A stretch of DNA of 35,209 bases from Planctomycetia bacterium (GTDB lineage Bacteria > Planctomycetota > Planctomycetia > Planctomycetales > Planctomycetaceae): contig JACQFH010000364.1 of the NCBI GenBank assembly GCA_016200145.1, positions 1 to 35,209 on the forward strand, written 5' to 3'. Below, piece by piece: positions 32,083 to 35,209 of this stretch. Both the position numbers and the translations under genes were made by a program. The notes beneath the pieces were generated by a model that was given only the letters and a program-made list of their open reading frames with translations, was not told the origin of the DNA and did not search any database. Each line of letters begins with the position of its first letter. The stretch's first letter is position 1.

Positions 32083-35019
32083 ATGTTGTTCACCTGGGCC
32101 GTGGCCCTGCTCATTCCGATGGTGGCGGAGCCGGCTGACGAAGCCGTGGCGGCGGCCTATCTCAAAGACGTTCGGCCGGTGCTCGAACGGCGCTGCTTTG
32201 CCTGCCACGGGACGGTGCACCAGAAGGCCGGCCTGCGGCTCGATACGGCAAAATCGATTCGCGCCGGCGGAGATTCCGGCCCGGCGGTTGTACCCAAAGA
32301 TTCTCAGGCCAGCCTGATGATCGAAAAGGTCACCGAGCCTGATCCGAAGCTCCGCATGCCTCCCGAGGGGGAGCCGCTGACAGAGGCCGAGATTGCCGCG
32401 CTGCGTGCGTGGATCGCGGCGGGGGCCGCAGCGCCGGAAGGCGAAAAACCGCAAAAGGACCCGCGCGACCATTGGGCGTATCGTCCACCGGTCCGGCCGG
32501 CGATTCCGGCCAGCGCGCCGGACGTCTCCAACCCGATCGACGCTTTCTTAAGTGCGAAACGCGGATCAAAGAACCTGAAGGCGAGCCCGCCGGTTTCGAA
32601 GGACCTCTGGCTGCGCCGGGTCGCCATCGACCTGGTCGGCTTGCCCCCGACGCGGAACGAGTTGCAGGCGTTTCGCGCCGATCGTTCGGACGAAGCCTGT
32701 GACGTGGCGGTCGACCGTCTGTTGGCCAGTCCCGCGCATGGCGAGCGCTGGGCCCGGCACTGGATGGACGTGTGGCGCTACTGCGACGGGTACGGGCGCG
32801 GGGAAGAGCTGCTGTTCAGCCACCATCATATCTGGCGCTGGCGCGACTGGATCATCGAATCGCTGAACGCGGGGACGGGCTACGACCAGATGGTCGTCGC
32901 CATGCTCGCCGGCGACGAAGTCGCCCCCGAAGATCCCGGCACCTTGCGGGCGACCGGCTTTCTCGCCCGCAACTGGGAATTATTCAATCGGCACAAATGG
33001 CTTGATACGACGCTCGAGCACACGTCACGCGCCTTTCTGGGCGTCACGATTCAGTGTGCCCGCTGTCACGATCACAAGTTCGACCCGATCGCCCAGGACG
33101 ACTATTTCCGCATGCGGGCCGTGTTTGAGCCGTACCAGATCCGTATCGATCGCGTTCCCGGCCAGCCCGACCGCGTCAAAGACGGCCTGGTGCGGGCGTT
33201 CGATGATTTTCACAACACGCCGACGCACGTATTCATCCGTGGAGACGAAACCCGGCCCGACACGAACCGTGCCGTGCTGGCGGGCACGCCGGCGGCTCTG
33301 GGGGGAACATTCGCCGTGCAACCGATTGCATTGCCGGTTTCAGCTTACAATCCCGATAAGAAAGCGTTCGTGATTGACGAAGCGCGCGCCAGCGCCGACC
33401 GCGCGGCGGCGGCTGCTTCCGAGGGACATAAGACGGCCCGCGCTGCGCTCGAAAAGTCGGTGCAGGCGCAAACCGCGGCTGAAATTGCCTGGCGGCAGAC
33501 TGAAGAGGAGTTGCACTCGGCGACGAAGCCCGAAGACCAGGCCGCCGCGCGCGCGGCGGCGATCGCCGCAACCGAGAAAAGGGCGCGGGCCCGGCGCGCG
33601 GTGATCGATGCACCGGCGGCGCTACACCGGGCAGAAGCTGCACAGGTCGCAGCCGAAGCGGCCCGCGACTCGCTCGCGGCGGTGCTGGCGGTCGAGCACC
33701 TTGAAGACAAAGGAGAAAAAGAGACCAGCCCCGCCGTCTGGTCCGACGCGGCGCGCCAGGCGGTGGCTTGCCAGCGCAGGCAGGCCGTGGCCGACGCGAT
33801 CGTCGCAGAAATTGCTGCTCGACAGGCGGTCGAACAGGCGAGCACGGCGGTCGACGGGTTGATTGCCGCGGCAACCGATCCCAAAGACGAATCGCTCAAA
33901 AGCGCGCTGGCCAAAGCCACTGCCGCGCTGGTCGATGCCCACGCGAAGCTGGCCGCGGCGGGCAAGCAGCGAACCGCGGCAGGAGCCGAGTGCGGGCAGC
34001 CGCTGTCGACCGAATACAGACCCCGCGCTCTGGAATTCCCGCGGGCCAAAATCGCGTTCCGCGATGTTCCCAGCACGGCCCCCTACGCGCGGACGAGCAC
34101 CGGTCGCCGGCTGGCGCTGGCCCGCTGGATCACCGACAACCGCAATCCGCTCACGGCGCGGGTCGCGGTCAACCACATCTGGATGCGGCATTTTGGCGAG
34201 CCGCTGGCGGGTTCGGCCTTCGATTTCGGTCTCCGCACGCCGCGTTCCGTGCATCACGAATTGCTCGACTGGCTGGCGGTCGAGTTCATGGAGTCGGGCT
34301 GGAACATGAAACATCTGCACAAGCTGATCGTGACGTCTCAGGCGTATCGCATGCAGTCGTCGCCCGTCGCGGCCGACGACCCCAACCGGACGATTGATCC
34401 CGACAACAAGTATTTCTGGCGGATGAACCCGCGGCGGATGGAAGGTGAAGTGATCCGCGACAGCCTGCTGCACCTGGCGGGCCGGCTCGATTCGGTGCGG
34501 GGCGGTCCGGCACTTCCGGTGGCGGCGGCCGAAGAGGGGCTGCGGCGGACTGTTTACTATCACCACGCCCGCGACGACCGGATGCTGTTTCTGACGATGT
34601 TCGACGCGCCCAGCGTCGAAGAGTGTTACCGCCGCCACGAGACGATCGTGCCGCAGCAGGCGCTGGCCCTCTCGAACAGCAAGCTGGCGTTCGATCGTGC
34701 CGATGACATCGCGCGGGCGATGTCTGCGCAGGTCTGCGACGATTCGTCAGCCGATTTCGTCGTCGCGGCGTTTGAACACCTGCTCGGGCGATCGCCGACC
34801 GACGCCGAGCGCACCGCAGCGATCGAAGGACTGGAGAGCCTGACAGCAATCGAGGGGACTGAAGCAGCAGCCGCCGACGCCCAGACCGCGGCCGCGAAGG
34901 CGAGTGCCGCCGGCGGCACACAGGCTCCCGCGCAGAGCAGCGCCACGCGACGCGACCGGGCCCGCGCGGCGTTCATTCACGTGCTGCTGAACCACAACGA
35001 CTTCGTAACGATCAGGTGA
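32083..35019 (+). CDS. Cytochrome c (PSCyt1) - DUF1549 - DUF1553 protein
   Basis: The start at 32083 yields 978 residues with a short hydrophobic signal. A planctomycete cytochrome c domain lies at about 25-115 with C38-F-A-C41-H42 and a possible Met ligand in LRMPPEGEPL. DUF1549 follows (about 145-355), with HGERWARHWMD and a second C325-A-R-C328-H329. A 200-residue Ala/Glu/Arg-rich coiled-coil insert comes next (about 435-650). DUF1553 spans about 665-920 (RLALARWITDNRNPLTARVAVNHIWMRHFGEPL, YFWRMNPRRMEGEVIRD, VEECYRRHETIVPQQALAL). The tail is low-complexity Ala/Gln/Thr. The protein is probably exported and haem-bearing. Such genes pair with DUF1501 genes, as here with an 8-base gap; the shared function is not established. 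Confidence 0.91.
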   Translation: MLFTWAVALLIPMVAEPADEAVAAAYLKDVRPVLERRCFACHGTVHQKAGLRLDTAKSIRAGGDSGPAVVPKDSQASLMIEKVTEPDPKLRMPPEGEPLTEAEIAALRAWIAAGAAAPEGEKPQKDPRDHWAYRPPVRPAIPASAPDVSNPIDAFLSAKRGSKNLKASPPVSKDLWLRRVAIDLVGLPPTRNELQAFRADRSDEACDVAVDRLLASPAHGERWARHWMDVWRYCDGYGRGEELLFSHHHIWRWRDWIIESLNAGTGYDQMVVAMLAGDEVAPEDPGTLRATGFLARNWELFNRHKWLDTTLEHTSRAFLGVTIQCARCHDHKFDPIAQDDYFRMRAVFEPYQIRIDRVPGQPDRVKDGLVRAFDDFHNTPTHVFIRGDETRPDTNRAVLAGTPAALGGTFAVQPIALPVSAYNPDKKAFVIDEARASADRAAAAASEGHKTARAALEKSVQAQTAAEIAWRQTEEELHSATKPEDQAAARAAAIAATEKRARARRAVIDAPAALHRAEAAQVAAEAARDSLAAVLAVEHLEDKGEKETSPAVWSDAARQAVACQRRQAVADAIVAEIAARQAVEQASTAVDGLIAAATDPKDESLKSALAKATAALVDAHAKLAAAGKQRTAAGAECGQPLSTEYRPRALEFPRAKIAFRDVPSTAPYARTSTGRRLALARWITDNRNPLTARVAVNHIWMRHFGEPLAGSAFDFGLRTPRSVHHELLDWLAVEFMESGWNMKHLHKLIVTSQAYRMQSSPVAADDPNRTIDPDNKYFWRMNPRRMEGEVIRDSLLHLAGRLDSVRGGPALPVAAAEEGLRRTVYYHHARDDRMLFLTMFDAPSVEECYRRHETIVPQQALALSNSKLAFDRADDIARAMSAQVCDDSSADFVVAAFEHLLGRSPTDAERTAAIEGLESLTAIEGTEAAAADAQTAAAKASAAGGTQAPAQSSATRRDRARAAFIHVLLNHNDFVTIR

Positions 35020-35027
35020 TCGACAAC

Positions 35028-35209
35028 ATGTCAGACCATTCGAATTGCTGCCCCGGCCTGCCGCGCCGCTCGTTCCTCACGTCGACGGGAATGGGCCTGG
35101 CAGGCGTGGCGCTGCAGGCGCTGCTGCAGCGCGAAGGAATGGCGGGGGCCGCCGACGAATCGGAGCCGGACTGGGCGCCTCCCGATGGCCGGCCGCACCG
35201 TGCGCCGCG
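35028..35209 (+). CDS. DUF1501 family protein, cut by the window end
   Basis: Only the first 60 codons are present. An AGGTGA box overlaps the stop of the preceding gene, and the ATG follows eight bases later, so translation is likely coupled. The N-terminus carries a twin-arginine signal, LPRRSFLTSTGMGLAGVALQ, followed by AGAADESEPDWAPPDG. Assignment to DUF1501 rests on this signal and on pairing with the DUF1549/DUF1553 gene. The catalytic region lies outside the window. Confidence 0.75.
   Translation, partial: MSDHSNCCPGLPRRSFLTSTGMGLAGVALQALLQREGMAGAADESEPDWAPPDGRPHRAP

Overview
The window looks like a chromosomal piece of a planctomycete. The sequence is GC-rich. It carries two DUF1501 proteins with twin-arginine signals, a large DUF1549/DUF1553 protein with N-terminal CxxCH haem motifs, a DUF6677-type membrane protein, a SEC-C/TPR protein, and a serine/threonine kinase fused to an RDD membrane domain. 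This combination is typical of Planctomycetia. No species call is made. There is no transposase, rRNA, tRNA or CRISPR array in the window.

Layout. 1-440: no intact gene; two inverted REP-like palindromes flank a possible remnant of a REP-associated transposase. 441-3752 (minus): a tandem pair of membrane-anchored SPFH/Band-7 proteins with internal PGxYxxNP-type repeats before the SPFH core. 4159-5634: soluble transhydrogenase SthA. 5.6-12.4 kb: a zone rich in intergenic palindromes (at least five families). It also holds damaged or partial genes (an internally deleted esterase and a detached second copy of the sthA 3' end), a 2-hydroxyacid dehydrogenase, a secreted alpha/beta hydrolase and an unrecognised membrane-anchored protein. 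10982-20017: a nitrate/nitrite assimilation cluster. narK, a molybdopterin nitrate reductase and a fused DmsB-DmsC-like electron-transfer/anchor protein lie on minus. A NirB-NirD fusion lies divergently on plus. The divergent spacer holds two sequences matching the sigma-54 -24/-12 consensus, one facing each way. 20087-21504 (minus): a 41-residue zinc-ribbon gene, a two-TM protein and the DUF6677-type protein. 21693-24907 (plus): a glyoxalase II-like MBL hydrolase, an RluA-type pseudouridine synthase and a DUF1501 protein ending at a strong intrinsic terminator. 25141-28436 (plus): the SEC-C/TPR gene overlapping ribD. 28445-30021 (minus): a UbiA-family prenyltransferase and an exported peroxiredoxin. 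30364-end (plus): the kinase-RDD gene, then the DUF1553/DUF1501 pair, the second member cut by the window end.

How the genes work together. NarK would import nitrate. The Mo-bisPGD reductase, which lacks a Tat signal and so is probably cytoplasmic, would reduce it to nitrite with electrons from the DmsBC-like membrane subunit. The NirBD fusion would reduce nitrite to ammonium with NAD(P)H. Sigma-54 promoters on both sides would tie this to nitrogen status. The other genes are mostly housekeeping or planctomycete-specific. The points most worth following are the vault-like architecture of the SPFH pair, the divergent sigma-54 promoters, the DmsBC-type partner of an assimilatory reductase, and the palindrome-rich rearranged zone with its compensatory stem changes and ghost sthA tail.
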